From: JAPSGM01 sp963777045 | GTDB taxonomy: Bacteria > Chloroflexota > Limnocylindria > QHBO01 | DNA: 64,000 nt | Assembly (NCBI GenBank): GCA_963777045.1 | Contig: CAVZPD010000015.1 | Span: forward strand, 62,001-126,000 | Direction of reading: 5' to 3' | Shown: positions 18,145-26,243 of the stretch, in pieces | Layout of the letters: every line of letters begins with the position of its first letter | How positions within the stretch are numbered: the stretch's first letter is position 1 | The notes under the pieces: generated by a model | What the model saw: only the letters and a program-made list of their open reading frames with translations | Databases searched by the model: none | What the model was told of the DNA's origin: nothing | Position numbers and translations under genes: made by a program

Positions 18145-18429
18145 GTCAGCCCTCGTTCGTGGGGCCAATGCCGCACGTGCCGCACGTGCCGTACGACCGG
18201 ACCCTGACAGCGGCGGAGGGTCGACCTCCAGAGCGGCCGACGCGCGGCGTCAGCCCTCGTTCGTGGGGCCAGTGCCGCACGTGCCGCACGTGCCGTACGA
18301 CCGGACCCTGACAGCGGCGGAGGGTCGACCTCCAGAGCGGCCGACGCGCGGCGTCAGCCCTCGTTCGTGGGGCCAGTGCCGCACGTGCCGCACGTGCCGT
18401 ACGACCGGACCCTGACAGCGGCGGAGGGG
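18145..18429. repeat. Three direct copies of a 104-bp unit with nested palindromes
   Basis: Copies start at 18145, 18249 and 18353 with GTCAGCCCTCGTTCGTGGGG; spacing is exactly 104 bp and the third copy is cut after about 75 bp. Copies are nearly identical; one A/G difference is visible near 18167. Each unit contains two overlapping GCACGTGC palindromes and CCGTACGACCGGACCCTGAC. This fills the 311-bp gap between serA and the ribbon-helix-helix gene; no gene is supported inside it. An 82-codon frame across it is only a product of the repetition. Confidence 0.85.
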
Positions 18430-18654
18430 CTATAGGTCCTCGGGCGCCAGGATCTCATCCGGCTCGGCGACCGGCTCCCAGGGCGGCGGTAAGCCCTGCT
18501 TCCAACCTTCCGGAATGCCGGCGTATGCCTCGAGGGATCGTCGAATGACCTGGCTGATGCTGGTACGGCGCTGAAGCGCGCGGACGCGCGCCCACATGAC
18601 CACGTCCGGGTCCACGCGGATCGTGAGGTTGGCATCGGGAAAACGCCGGCCCAT
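18430..18654 (-). CDS. Ribbon-helix-helix (CopG/Arc-type) protein, no toxin partner
   Basis: 74 residues. The beta strand ANLTIRVDPDVVMWARVRAL and the following helices RTSISQVIRRSLEAYAG form a ribbon-helix-helix DNA-binding fold, as in antitoxins and small repressors. The C-terminal tail is Pro/Glu-rich. ATG 18654 has CATCCT 6 nt upstream and is divergent from the MBL-fold gene, whose start is 56 bp away. No PIN, RelE or other toxin gene lies on either side; downstream is only the 104-bp repeat array. It may regulate itself or the divergent gene. Role inferred from fold only. Confidence 0.72.
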   Translation of the reverse strand: MGRRFPDANLTIRVDPDVVMWARVRALQRRTSISQVIRRSLEAYAGIPEGWKQGLPPPWEPVAEPDEILAPEDL

Positions 18655-18660
18655 CGGCGA

Positions 18661-18704
18661 AGGATGGCAGGCGAGTCGTTATCGAGGACTTATCGGCCTA
18701 TCAT
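18661..18704. promoter_or_regulatory. Divergent leaderless promoters for the RHH and MBL genes
   Basis: CATCCT on minus (18661-18666) is 6 nt before ATG 18654; TATCAT on plus (18699-18704) is 6 nt before ATG 18711. The 56-bp region is the natural place for the RHH protein to bind. Confidence 0.5.
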
Positions 18705-18710
18705 CGGGAC

Positions 18711-19667
18711 ATGAGCGCCAAACCGTTCGCGTCATCGGCCGACCTGGAGGAGAAGACTGCCACGCTCGAGCAGCTGGCGGAGGGGGTATACGCCTACACC
18801 GCCCAGGGGGACCCCAACGTCGGCTGCGTGATCGGCGAGGACTCGGTCCTGGCGATCGAGGCGCGCGCGACGCCGGTCATGGCGCAGCGCTGGATCGACG
18901 TGGTCCGCACCCTGACGCACAATCCCTTCGGCGACCTGGTGCTGACCCATTACCACGCCGTGCGGGTGTTGGGCGCAGCCGCCTTCGACGCCCGCCGCAT
19001 CATCAGCACGCAAGCGACCGCCGATCTGGTCGAGGAGCGCGGCGCGGAGGACTGGGCCAGCGAGCACGGCCGCATGCCAAGGCTCTTCCAGGGCGCCGAC
19101 TCCATCCCAGGCCTGACCCGACCGACGCACACATTCCAGGAGTCCATGACCCTGGACCTGGGCAACCGGGAAGTTGAGCTGCACTTCCTGGGCCGCGGCC
19201 ATACCTCGGGCGACCTGGTGGTCTGGCTGCCGCAGGAGCGCATCTGCTTCGCCGGGGACCTGGTGGAGGCGCAGGCCGCGCCGTACATGGGGGACGGGCA
19301 CATCGGCGATTGGCGGGGCGCGACCCTGGACGCGGTCGCGAAGCTCGGCGCGGAGCAGATGGTCGGCGGCCGCGGGCCCGTCGTTCGGGAAGCGGCCAAC
19401 GTGCAACGAGCCATTGATGACACCCGCCACTTCCTCTCGGCGGTCCTCGACGGGACGCGAGAGGTCAAGGAGGAAGGCGGTACTCCGCGCGACGCCTACC
19501 GCGCCACCCATGACGCGCTGGCCCCACGCTACGGCAGCTTCCCGATCTTCGAGCACACCATGCCGTTCAACGTGCAGCGCTGCTGGGATGAGCTGGAAGG
19601 CATCGACCATCCGCGGATCTGGACGGTCGAACGCGACCGCCAAGTCTGGGACGAGCTGACCGCCTAG
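18711..19667 (+). CDS. MBL-fold hydrolase-like protein with an altered metal site
   Basis: 318 residues of metallo-beta-lactamase fold. The first metal motif reads LTHYHAVRVLGA: the two histidines are present but the Asp-His of HxHxDH is replaced by Val-Arg. The later ligands look intact (GRGHTSGDLVVWL and CFAGDLVEA). The protein may therefore hold one metal ion or have changed chemistry. The C-terminal ~90 residues are helical and lack a known name. It ends 4 bp before the FAD-monooxygenase gene, so the two almost certainly form one transcript, suggesting it processes a product of the hydroxylation. The reaction cannot be named from sequence. Confidence 0.8.
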   Translation: MSAKPFASSADLEEKTATLEQLAEGVYAYTAQGDPNVGCVIGEDSVLAIEARATPVMAQRWIDVVRTLTHNPFGDLVLTHYHAVRVLGAAAFDARRIISTQATADLVEERGAEDWASEHGRMPRLFQGADSIPGLTRPTHTFQESMTLDLGNREVELHFLGRGHTSGDLVVWLPQERICFAGDLVEAQAAPYMGDGHIGDWRGATLDAVAKLGAEQMVGGRGPVVREAANVQRAIDDTRHFLSAVLDGTREVKEEGGTPRDAYRATHDALAPRYGSFPIFEHTMPFNVQRCWDELEGIDHPRIWTVERDRQVWDELTA

Positions 19668-19671
19668 GCCG

Positions 19672-21267
19672 ATGGAGGCCCAGGTCGCCATCGTCGGTGC
19701 CGGCCCGGTAGGGATGACCCTGGCCGGGCGCCTGGCGCAGCACGGCATCGCCACCATCCTCCTCGAGCAGAACGACCGCCTCTCCGGCGAGGGCTCGAAG
19801 GCGATCTGCATGCAGCGCGAGACGCTCGAGATCTGGGCGCGCCTGGGCATCGGTGCGCGGGTGGCGAAGCGAGGCATCCAGTGGCAGACGGCGCGCACCT
19901 ACTTCCGCGATCGCGAGCTCTTCAGCATCCAGCTGCCCGGCAGCCCGAAGGACCACTTCCCTCCGTTCGTGAACATCAACCAGACGGAGGTCGAGCAGAT
20001 GCTCCTCCGTAGGCTGGAGGCGCTCCCGGGCCTGGAGCTGCGCTGGGGGCAGCGCCTAACGGAGGTCGTGCAGGACGCCGAAGGCGTCACGGCACGCTTC
20101 GAGAACGGGGGCAAGACGCAGGAGGTTCGAGCGGACTACCTGGTCGGGACCGATGGCGCCCATTCATCGGTCCGTCGCCTGCTCGGCATCGACTTCCCCG
20201 GGCACTCCCATGAAGACCTGTTCCTGATCTGCGACATCCGCGCCCGGCTGCCCTTCCCGAACGAGCGGCGCCTCTTCTTCGACCCGCCCTGGAACCCGGG
20301 GCGGCAGGTGCTGGTCCATCCCCAGCCCGATGACGTCTGGCGCATCGACTGGCAGGTCGCACCCGAGACCGATGTCGACGCCGAGCGTCACAACGGTGGC
20401 CTCGATCGGCGCATCCGTGCCGTGGCGGGGCCCGATGCCGACTACGAGCTCGCCTGGCTGACCGCCTACCGCTTCCACCAGCGCCTCGCGGACAGATTTC
20501 GCGCCGGGCGGGTCTTCCTGGCGGGGGACGCGGCGCACCTGATGAGTCCCTTCGGCGCGCGCGGCCTCAACTCCGGGGCGGAGGATGCGGAGAACCTGGC
20601 CTGGAAGCTGGCTGCGGTGCTGCGCAACGATGCTCCTGGCCGGCTCCTGGACAGCTACCACCACGAGCGACGGGCGGCAGCCGCCGAGAACCTGGCCGTC
20701 ACCGACGCCACCATGCGCTTCATGGTCCCGCACGGCCGCCTGCGGCGCGCGGTCCGCAACGCGATCCTGCTCGGTTCCGTCCGGCTGCCCATGCTTCGTC
20801 GTCGCGTCAACTCCGGAAAGCTGTCCGAGCCGGCCACCTACGCCTCGTCAGCGGTCGTCCTCGATGGTGGCGCCGTCGCGCCCGATTTCGCGTGTGAGCG
20901 GCTGGGCACTGCCCGGCCCAGGGTGCGCCGGCTGCGCGAGCTGCTCGGCGAGCAGTTTGTGGTGCTGCTGGGATTGCCCGATGACGGCGAGGCGGCGGCG
21001 CGCGCGGCGATCCGAGCCACGCGACTGGCCTGGCCCGTGCCCGTTCGGGTGGCACTGATGGGGGCGGACCGACCGCTGCGGGGCGTGGCCGTGCTGGCCG
21101 GCTACGACCGGGACGAAGTCGAACCGTACCTGCCCGACGGGCCGCGCGCCTGGGTCATCCGGCCCGACGGTCACGTGGCCGCCTCGCATCCGATCCGGTC
21201 GCTGCAGGCCGTCGACGAGCTGCCGGCGCTCCTTGCACGGGCGATCGCCGAACCGCACAGGGGATAG
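19672..21267 (+). CDS. FAD-dependent aromatic-ring-type monooxygenase (MhpA-like)
   Basis: 531 residues of the PF01494 FAD-binding hydroxylase family. The N-terminal dinucleotide fold IVGAGPVGMTLAGRL, the DG motif LVGTDGAHSSVRRLLG and the GD motif VFLAGDAAHLMSPFGARGL are all present, the last followed by NSGAEDAENLAWKL. The C-terminal ~140 residues have the thioredoxin-like shape of larger phenol/3-hydroxyphenylpropionate hydroxylases. Expected to hydroxylate an aromatic substrate using NAD(P)H and oxygen. It follows the MBL-fold gene by 4 bp. No ring-cleavage dioxygenase or other aromatic catabolism gene is in the window, so the pathway is open. The start is ATG 19672. Confidence 0.88.
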   Translation: MEAQVAIVGAGPVGMTLAGRLAQHGIATILLEQNDRLSGEGSKAICMQRETLEIWARLGIGARVAKRGIQWQTARTYFRDRELFSIQLPGSPKDHFPPFVNINQTEVEQMLLRRLEALPGLELRWGQRLTEVVQDAEGVTARFENGGKTQEVRADYLVGTDGAHSSVRRLLGIDFPGHSHEDLFLICDIRARLPFPNERRLFFDPPWNPGRQVLVHPQPDDVWRIDWQVAPETDVDAERHNGGLDRRIRAVAGPDADYELAWLTAYRFHQRLADRFRAGRVFLAGDAAHLMSPFGARGLNSGAEDAENLAWKLAAVLRNDAPGRLLDSYHHERRAAAAENLAVTDATMRFMVPHGRLRRAVRNAILLGSVRLPMLRRRVNSGKLSEPATYASSAVVLDGGAVAPDFACERLGTARPRVRRLRELLGEQFVVLLGLPDDGEAAARAAIRATRLAWPVPVRVALMGADRPLRGVAVLAGYDRDEVEPYLPDGPRAWVIRPDGHVAASHPIRSLQAVDELPALLARAIAEPHRG

Positions 21268-21424
21268 CGTGTGGATAACTCGCCGACGAGGCGGAAAAGT
21301 GGTGGACAACGGGTATTGCGCCGACGCACCACTGGATGACATCATCTTCTCGTCCCGAAGGGGCAGTTGGCCGACTGGAGATCACATCAACGGTCGCCGC
21401 GGTTCCTTCGGGACATTTCCATGC

Positions 21425-22033
21425 TCAGCGCCGTTCGTCCAGCCGGCGCAGGATGGCCTCCATCGTTCCGGCGCGGCCATCGCCCTCCAGGATCGCCTGG
21501 CCCGTGGCATCGCCCTCCGCCAGGTAGAGCTCGTTCCACGCCCCCGCCGCCTGGTTCGCCATGCGCGTGGCATCGGCTGACGCCGCCTCGCCGCTCGACG
21601 CCACGAAGAGCTTCGGCAGGTCGCCCAACCGGCTCACGTCGGCGGTGGCGGAGAGCACGATCAGCTGGTCCACCAGCCCCGGCCGGTCCGCGCTGACCTC
21701 GATCGCGGCGTTCGCCCCGGCCCCGGCGCCCAGCAGCGCCGCCCGCTCCAGGCCGCGCTCTTCGAGCAGGTAGCGAAGCGCCGCCTCGATCCGACTGGTA
21801 TCTGCCTGCCCAACGGCGAGGACGGTCATGCCGTCACCGGCGAAGGTGCGGGCGACTTCCTCCCACGAAGCCGGCTCGCGGTCGCGGTCTCCGACGAGGA
21901 CCACGCCGTACGGGCCGTCGCCCCACGTCAGCGCGTCCCCGCCGCCGGCTATCGCCAGCGGACTCCCGGCCGATGCACCGCCGCAGCCGGCGATCAGCGC
22001 CGGCAGCAGTAGGAAGACGAACAGCCGGCGCAT
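21425..22033 (-). CDS. Lipoprotein with alpha/beta-hydrolase-like fold
   Basis: 202 residues. The N-terminal lipobox LLPALIAGCGG marks a lipid-anchored extracytoplasmic protein. The rest resembles a trimmed alpha/beta hydrolase: a strand YGVVLVGDRD, a nucleophile-elbow-like ALLGAGAGANAAIEV and a strand IVLSATADV, but the usual catalytic Ser in GxSxG is replaced by Ala-Gly-Ala. Activity is therefore doubtful; it may be a binding protein. It starts 13 bp after the PIG-V-like gene on the same strand and is probably in its operon. The 157 bp between it and the monooxygenase gene show no feature. Confidence 0.68.
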   Translation of the reverse strand: MRRLFVFLLLPALIAGCGGASAGSPLAIAGGGDALTWGDGPYGVVLVGDRDREPASWEEVARTFAGDGMTVLAVGQADTSRIEAALRYLLEERGLERAALLGAGAGANAAIEVSADRPGLVDQLIVLSATADVSRLGDLPKLFVASSGEAASADATRMANQAAGAWNELYLAEGDATGQAILEGDGRAGTMEAILRRLDERR

Positions 22034-22045
22034 CGGTGCGTGGCC

Positions 22046-23206
22046 TCAGAAGGCCCAGCCGCCGAGCGCGAAGCGGCCGGCGAAGTAGACGAAGCCGGCC
22101 AGCGAGAGGAGGGAGAGGCCGGCCAGGACCCATCGGTCTCGCGCGAGGAGCGCCATGGCGACCATGATCGGGAACAGGGTCAAGGTGTAGCGGGGAACCG
22201 ACAGCAGGAAGGCGGTGGAGGTGAACAGCAGCCAGTTGCCGGCCATCCAGGCGAACCACGATGGCCGGAAGCGGAATGCTGAGAAGATGGTGACCGCCAG
22301 GCCGAGCGCCGCAGCACCCAGCTCCGCCGCACCGTAGAGCAGCGCGTTGCCCAGGTCATCGCCGCGGAACCAGCCGAACGCGGAGGAGATGCCCTCCCAC
22401 GGCGGCGCCAGCTGCTTGTGCCAGTGCTCGCGCTGCACCTGGAGGAACGTGAGCGGATCGCCGTAGACGGCCTGGTTCAGGAGCAGGTAGCCCGCGAACC
22501 CGACCGCGACCAGTCCGATGGCCAGCCACTCCGGCCGAAGGCGGCGCTCGACGCGCGGATCGTCGTACCACTGCGTCAGCGCCTCCACCGGCAGCGCCAG
22601 CAGCAGCACCAGGCCGTTGATGCGCGTCAGTGCCGCCAGGCCGCCGAGCAGCCCAGCCACGAGCCAGTGGCGGGTCCGCGCCGCGAGGAACGAGCCGAGC
22701 ACCAGCGCCAGGAAGAGCGACTCGGTGAAGCCGATGTGCAGGAAGTACGCGGTCGGAAAGATGAGGACGAACCAGGCCGCGCGAAGCGCGACGGCCGGGC
22801 CCTCGTCCTCGCGGACGAGCCGGTACATGAGCGGCGCGACGAAGAGCGAGGCTACGCCCGAGACGACGAAGGCGCTCACCAGTGGATCGTCCAGGAGGGC
22901 GTTGACCGCGGTGGTCAGCCACGGGTAGAGCGGGTAGAAGACGATGTAGAGCGGCAGGTCGCCGGGGTAGACGGACCGATAGCCGTGCGGCCCGACCAGG
23001 CTCCCGTCGTCGATGGAGCGGTAGCCGAAGACCACGATGTCGAGGTAGTGCGGCGCGTCCCATCGGTTCCAGACGGCGAGCGGTCCGCCCGGGCGGCTCT
23101 CGAACCAGATGTAGACGACGAGTCCGCCGAGCAGCAGCAGCGCCTTGATGAGGAGCGTCAGGAAGACGAGCAGCGTCTCGTGCTCGGTGAGACGGAATCG
23201 GGGCAT
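22046..23206 (-). CDS. PIG-V-like mannosyltransferase (polyprenyl-phosphate-sugar dependent, GT-C)
   Basis: 386 residues with about ten membrane helices. The first extracytoplasmic loop carries VWNRWDAPHYLDIVVFGY; the RWDAxHY motif is the signature of PIG-V and related GT-C mannosyltransferases. FYPLYPWLTTAV and FTESLFLALVLGSFLAARTRH are further family marks. It should transfer a sugar from a polyprenyl phosphate donor on the outer face of the membrane, to a lipid or wall glycan. TACACT at 23216-23221 is 9 nt before ATG 23206, so it is probably leaderless. The lipoprotein gene follows in the same direction. Confidence 0.82.
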   Translation of the reverse strand: MPRFRLTEHETLLVFLTLLIKALLLLGGLVVYIWFESRPGGPLAVWNRWDAPHYLDIVVFGYRSIDDGSLVGPHGYRSVYPGDLPLYIVFYPLYPWLTTAVNALLDDPLVSAFVVSGVASLFVAPLMYRLVREDEGPAVALRAAWFVLIFPTAYFLHIGFTESLFLALVLGSFLAARTRHWLVAGLLGGLAALTRINGLVLLLALPVEALTQWYDDPRVERRLRPEWLAIGLVAVGFAGYLLLNQAVYGDPLTFLQVQREHWHKQLAPPWEGISSAFGWFRGDDLGNALLYGAAELGAAALGLAVTIFSAFRFRPSWFAWMAGNWLLFTSTAFLLSVPRYTLTLFPIMVAMALLARDRWVLAGLSLLSLAGFVYFAGRFALGGWAF

Positions 23207-23215
23207 TCGGCGGCC

Positions 23216-23221
23216 AGTGTA
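23216..23221 (-). promoter_or_regulatory. -10 box of the PIG-V-like gene
   Basis: TACACT on the minus strand, 9 nt before ATG 23206. Confidence 0.5.
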
Positions 23222-23285
23222 GGACGCCAGATGGCCGTTGAGCCGATGGGGCGTGCGTCCGGTGGACCCTCACACCCCCGGCTGA

Positions 23286-23291
23286 TACACT
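23286..23291 (+). promoter_or_regulatory. -10 box of tRNA-Pro
   Basis: TACACT, 33 nt before the mature tRNA 5' end. Finding the identical hexamer before a tRNA, where no ribosome signal is expected, supports reading TAnnnT as a promoter element. Confidence 0.5.
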
Positions 23292-23324
23292 CGGGGCCCA
23301 TCCGCGACGGATGGCTCACTCGGT

Positions 23325-23401
23325 CGGGGCGTGGCGCAGGTGGCTAGCGCGCAGCGTTCGGGACGCTGAGGTCGGAGGTTCAAGTCCTCTCGCCCCGACC
23401 A
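23325..23401 (+). tRNA. tRNA-Pro, anticodon CGG
   Basis: 77-nt cloverleaf with encoded CCA end. The acceptor stem CGGGGCG pairs with CGCCCCG. The D stem is GCGC/GCGC with loop AGGTGGCTA. The anticodon stem CAGCG/CGCTG encloses TTCGGGA, giving anticodon CGG. The T arm is GGAGG TTCAAGT CCTCT, with one wobble pair. Discriminator A precedes CCA. It reads proline codon CCG. The frame of the following protease, if extended upstream, would run through this tRNA, which fixes the protease start further downstream. Confidence 0.95.
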
Positions 23402-23505
23402 ACGCACTTCCCGTTGCCCGCCGTCAACCACTTCTCGGCGGCATCGGCCTAAGATGCCTCCCCGGCGACTTCTCTCGGTCGCCACGCATCCTAGAGGAGG
23501 ATTCA

Positions 23506-24465
23506 ATGCGCAAGAGCCTTGCGGTATTCGCCGCAATCCTCACGCTCGCCCTGGCCGCCGGGCCCGTGGCGGCAATCACCAAGGGCGGCGCCGACGACGC
23601 TGGCGAACACCCGATGGTGGGGCAGCTCGTCTTCTACGTCCCGGACGCGCCCACCAGCCTCTATGAAGAGCCGGGTGGTTGGTACAGCTGCTCGGGGACC
23701 CTGGTCAGCGGCACGGTCGCCGTCACGGCCGGCCACTGCACCTTCGCCATCGGCCAGAATGGTGCGTCGACCACCAGCGAGGACGACCGATTCACCGCTG
23801 CCAACGGCAACGGATCGGGCGGTAACGACGTGTGGTTCACCACGACCGCAGATGCGTCCCAGTGGGATGGCTGGCCGGCGACGTTCGACGAGAACGGCGA
23901 CCTCAACTTCGCGACGCAGGCCGCCCGCTACGAGGCGCGCCGTGACTTCCTGAACGGCGACGCGGACTGGACGCGGGCCACCTCGTATCCGCATCCGGAG
24001 TACGACGATCGCGCTTTCTACTTCCACGATGCCGGGGTGATCGTCTTCGCCGCCGAGGACGCCTTCGCCGGCCCGTACGCCACGGTCGCCGAAGAAGACT
24101 ACCTGCAGAAGTACGCGGGCCGGCGCAACGAGCATCGCTTCGAGGTGGTCGGCTACGGCCTGGAGAAGGTCCTGCCCTTCGCCGATTTCGGCGGTGACAC
24201 CCGGATGAAGGCGGAGCCCAAGCTGAACAACCTGGTCAGCAACCCGCAGCTCACCTACATCCAGCTCTCGAACAACCCGCACACCGGCGGCACCTGCTTC
24301 GGCGACTCGGGCGGGCCGACCTTCGATACCACCGAGACGACCCTGCTGGTCGCCGTGACCTCGTTCGGCTATAGCCCGAACTGCACCGGCGTGGGTGGGG
24401 CGTATCGGCTCGACCAGCCGGACGACCTGGACTTCCTGGCCGGGTTCGGCATCACTCCGCAGTAG
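23506..24465 (+). CDS. Secreted trypsin-like serine protease (S1 family)
   Basis: 319 residues. A signal peptide (KSLAVFAAILTLALAAGPVAA) precedes ITKGGADDAGEHPMVGQL, resembling the start of a mature chymotrypsin fold. The catalytic triad is visible: His in VAVTAGHCTF, a probable Asp in the YFHDAGVIVF segment and Ser in CFGDSGGPTF. It should act outside the cell as an endopeptidase. ATG 23506 has AGAGGAGG 6-7 nt upstream, a leadered start unlike many neighbours. Downstream is a strong hairpin terminator. Specificity is not clear: the residue before GDSGG is Phe in CFGDSGG. Confidence 0.87.
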   Translation: MRKSLAVFAAILTLALAAGPVAAITKGGADDAGEHPMVGQLVFYVPDAPTSLYEEPGGWYSCSGTLVSGTVAVTAGHCTFAIGQNGASTTSEDDRFTAANGNGSGGNDVWFTTTADASQWDGWPATFDENGDLNFATQAARYEARRDFLNGDADWTRATSYPHPEYDDRAFYFHDAGVIVFAAEDAFAGPYATVAEEDYLQKYAGRRNEHRFEVVGYGLEKVLPFADFGGDTRMKAEPKLNNLVSNPQLTYIQLSNNPHTGGTCFGDSGGPTFDTTETTLLVAVTSFGYSPNCTGVGGAYRLDQPDDLDFLAGFGITPQ

Positions 24466-24486
24466 GCCGGCGCCTGACTGCACCAC

Positions 24487-24522
24487 CGATGGCTCCGTCG
24501 GCTGCGACCGGCGGAGCCATCG
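24487..24522 (+). terminator. Hairpin terminator after the S1 protease
   Basis: CGATGGCTCCG and CGGAGCCATCG form an 11-bp stem with further pairing inside the loop. There is no long T run. Confidence 0.6.
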
Positions 24523-24597
24523 CCTCTCCGCCGTGCGCGGCGGCGGCGTGAGGCAACGGGCGAGGGATCGTACACGGCCCTCACTTCACGCTGCGTC

Positions 24598-24603
24598 TAC
24601 ACT
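24598..24603 (+). promoter_or_regulatory. -10 box of the RnfD-like operon
   Basis: TACACT, 64 nt before GTG 24668; this gene has a leader, unlike the leaderless ones. Confidence 0.4.
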
Positions 24604-24667
24604 GCGGCCATAGCCCCGTCGCGGCCGCGGGGCCGAGCTGGCGGGCCGCAAGATCCGAGGACTCCAG

Positions 24668-26227
24668 GTGACGACCCGGGCACTCACCCTTGGCGGGACG
24701 AGCTACCCGCTGGTGCTCCCGAGCATCCGCGATCCACGGCTGCATGTCGCATCCGTGATCATCACCATTCACGTGCTGGGGCAGCTGGGGCTGGCCTTTG
24801 CCGTCAGCGTGCCGCAGATCCTGGCGGCGATCCTGACGTGCGCGGTCCTCGAGCTGGCCATCACCTTTCGCCAGACGCGTTCGTTCGTGTGGCCGGCCTC
24901 CGCCATGCTCACCGGGAGCGGCGTCGCGCTCATCCTGCGAGTGGTCGGGACAGAGCCGGGAGACCACTGGACGTTCCATGCCTGGTACGTCTTCGCGGCC
25001 GTCGCCGGGCTCTCGCTGCTGACGAAGTACGTCATCCGTTTCCGCGGCGTGCACGTCTTCAACCCATCGAACGTGGGCCTGGTGGTCGCCTTCCTGCTGC
25101 TCGGCAGCACGCGCATCGAGCCGCTCGACTTCTGGTGGGCTCCACTCAACGCGTGGATGATCGCCGCCTACGCCGTGATCCTGGTGGGCGGCCTCCTGGT
25201 GACGCGGCGCCTGCACCTGCTGGCCATGGCGGTGACCTTCTGGGCCGGCCTCGCCATCGGCCTTGGGGTCCTGGCCGCATCCGGGCACTGCATGACGGCA
25301 CGCTGGGCATTCACGCCGGTCTGCGGCGTCGACTTCTGGCGCGTGGTCGTCGCCTCGCCGGAGGTGCTCATCTTCCTCTTCTTCATGATCACGGACCCGA
25401 GGACCATTCCCGCCAGCCGGGTTGGCCGGTTGGCCTTCGCGCTCCTGGTGGCGGGGACCTCGACGCTCCTCATCGCCCCGCAGACCAACGAGTTCGGCGC
25501 CAAGGTTGGCCTGCTCGCCGGGCTGGTGCTGGTCTGCGCGGCGCGGCCGTTCCTGGATCGGCTTTTCCCGGAAGCGAAATCGGCGGAGGACCACGTCCGG
25601 CCCTGGGCGGGTCGATGGCTGCGCGGGACCGCCCGTACCGGCGTGGCCATGGGGGCGGTGTTGGTGCTGGGCGTCGGTCTCGTCATGGCCGGCAGTCCCG
25701 CCCGGGGGCTGGTGCTGCCGGACGCGGCGGAGGTCCTGAACCGCGTACCGCACCAGGTCGATCCCGCCACGCTGCCGGCCATATCGGTCCAGCAGGAGGT
25801 CGCGGACTGGGACCATGACATCGCCGGTCCGGAGATGCAGGGGATCGTGCTGACGCTGGCCGAGAACCTCGAGCTCGAGAGCCAGGCGCTGCTCAGGCAC
25901 GATACCTCGATCCTGTCGGCGGTCGACCATGGCGACCGGCTGGAGGAGATGCAGGCTCGCGTCCGCGAGGCGGCGGACACCGGGACGACCGTCATCGCGC
26001 GCTTCCAGTTCGATTCGCTGGACGTGTCGCTCCTGGTCCCGTTCGGCATGCAGACCGGCCTGAGCCTGGGCTTCACCGGCCAGGGAACGCTGGTGCGGGA
26101 GACCTACGACGGCGGTACGCTGGTGGCGCGCGACCCGTCGCCGTTCCACCTCACCTTCGCCATGCGCCGGGCGACCGGGGATCGATGGCTCAACGTGGCG
26201 GTGCTTCCCGCATCGGACGAGCAGTAG
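24668..26227 (+). CDS. RnfD/NqrB-like integral membrane protein
   Basis: 519 residues. The first ~300 contain about ten membrane helices and two hallmarks of the NqrB/RnfD family: VHVFNPSNVGLVVAFLL and FFMITDPRTIPASRVGR. SAMLTGSGVALILRV also fits. Known family members are membrane subunits of sodium- or proton-coupled electron-transfer complexes with covalent flavin. The C-terminal ~200 residues (after ARGLVLPDAAEV) are soluble-looking and do not belong to RnfD. No other rnf or nqr gene is present, so this orphan probably works outside a classical complex. GTG 24668 is the chosen start. The AhpD-like gene follows by 16 bp, implying a shared redox job. Confidence 0.72.
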   Translation: MTTRALTLGGTSYPLVLPSIRDPRLHVASVIITIHVLGQLGLAFAVSVPQILAAILTCAVLELAITFRQTRSFVWPASAMLTGSGVALILRVVGTEPGDHWTFHAWYVFAAVAGLSLLTKYVIRFRGVHVFNPSNVGLVVAFLLLGSTRIEPLDFWWAPLNAWMIAAYAVILVGGLLVTRRLHLLAMAVTFWAGLAIGLGVLAASGHCMTARWAFTPVCGVDFWRVVVASPEVLIFLFFMITDPRTIPASRVGRLAFALLVAGTSTLLIAPQTNEFGAKVGLLAGLVLVCAARPFLDRLFPEAKSAEDHVRPWAGRWLRGTARTGVAMGAVLVLGVGLVMAGSPARGLVLPDAAEVLNRVPHQVDPATLPAISVQQEVADWDHDIAGPEMQGIVLTLAENLELESQALLRHDTSILSAVDHGDRLEEMQARVREAADTGTTVIARFQFDSLDVSLLVPFGMQTGLSLGFTGQGTLVRETYDGGTLVARDPSPFHLTFAMRRATGDRWLNVAVLPASDEQ

Positions 26228-26243
26228 GGCAAGGAGAAACGAG

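Noticed and set aside
18145..18429. CRISPR array
   Set aside because: Units are 104 bp and contiguous with no unique spacers, and no cas gene is present.
21268..21424. Small gene or RNA in the gap after the monooxygenase
   Set aside because: No start with ribosome site, hairpin or promoter pattern was found in these 157 bases.
22418..23347. 309-codon plus frame opposite the PIG-V-like gene
   Set aside because: Low-complexity Arg/Gln/Glu composition; the opposite strand has the RWDAPHY signature.
23311..23505. Longer start for the S1 protease
   Set aside because: It would translate through tRNA-Pro; the AGAGGAGG site and signal peptide fix the start at 23506.
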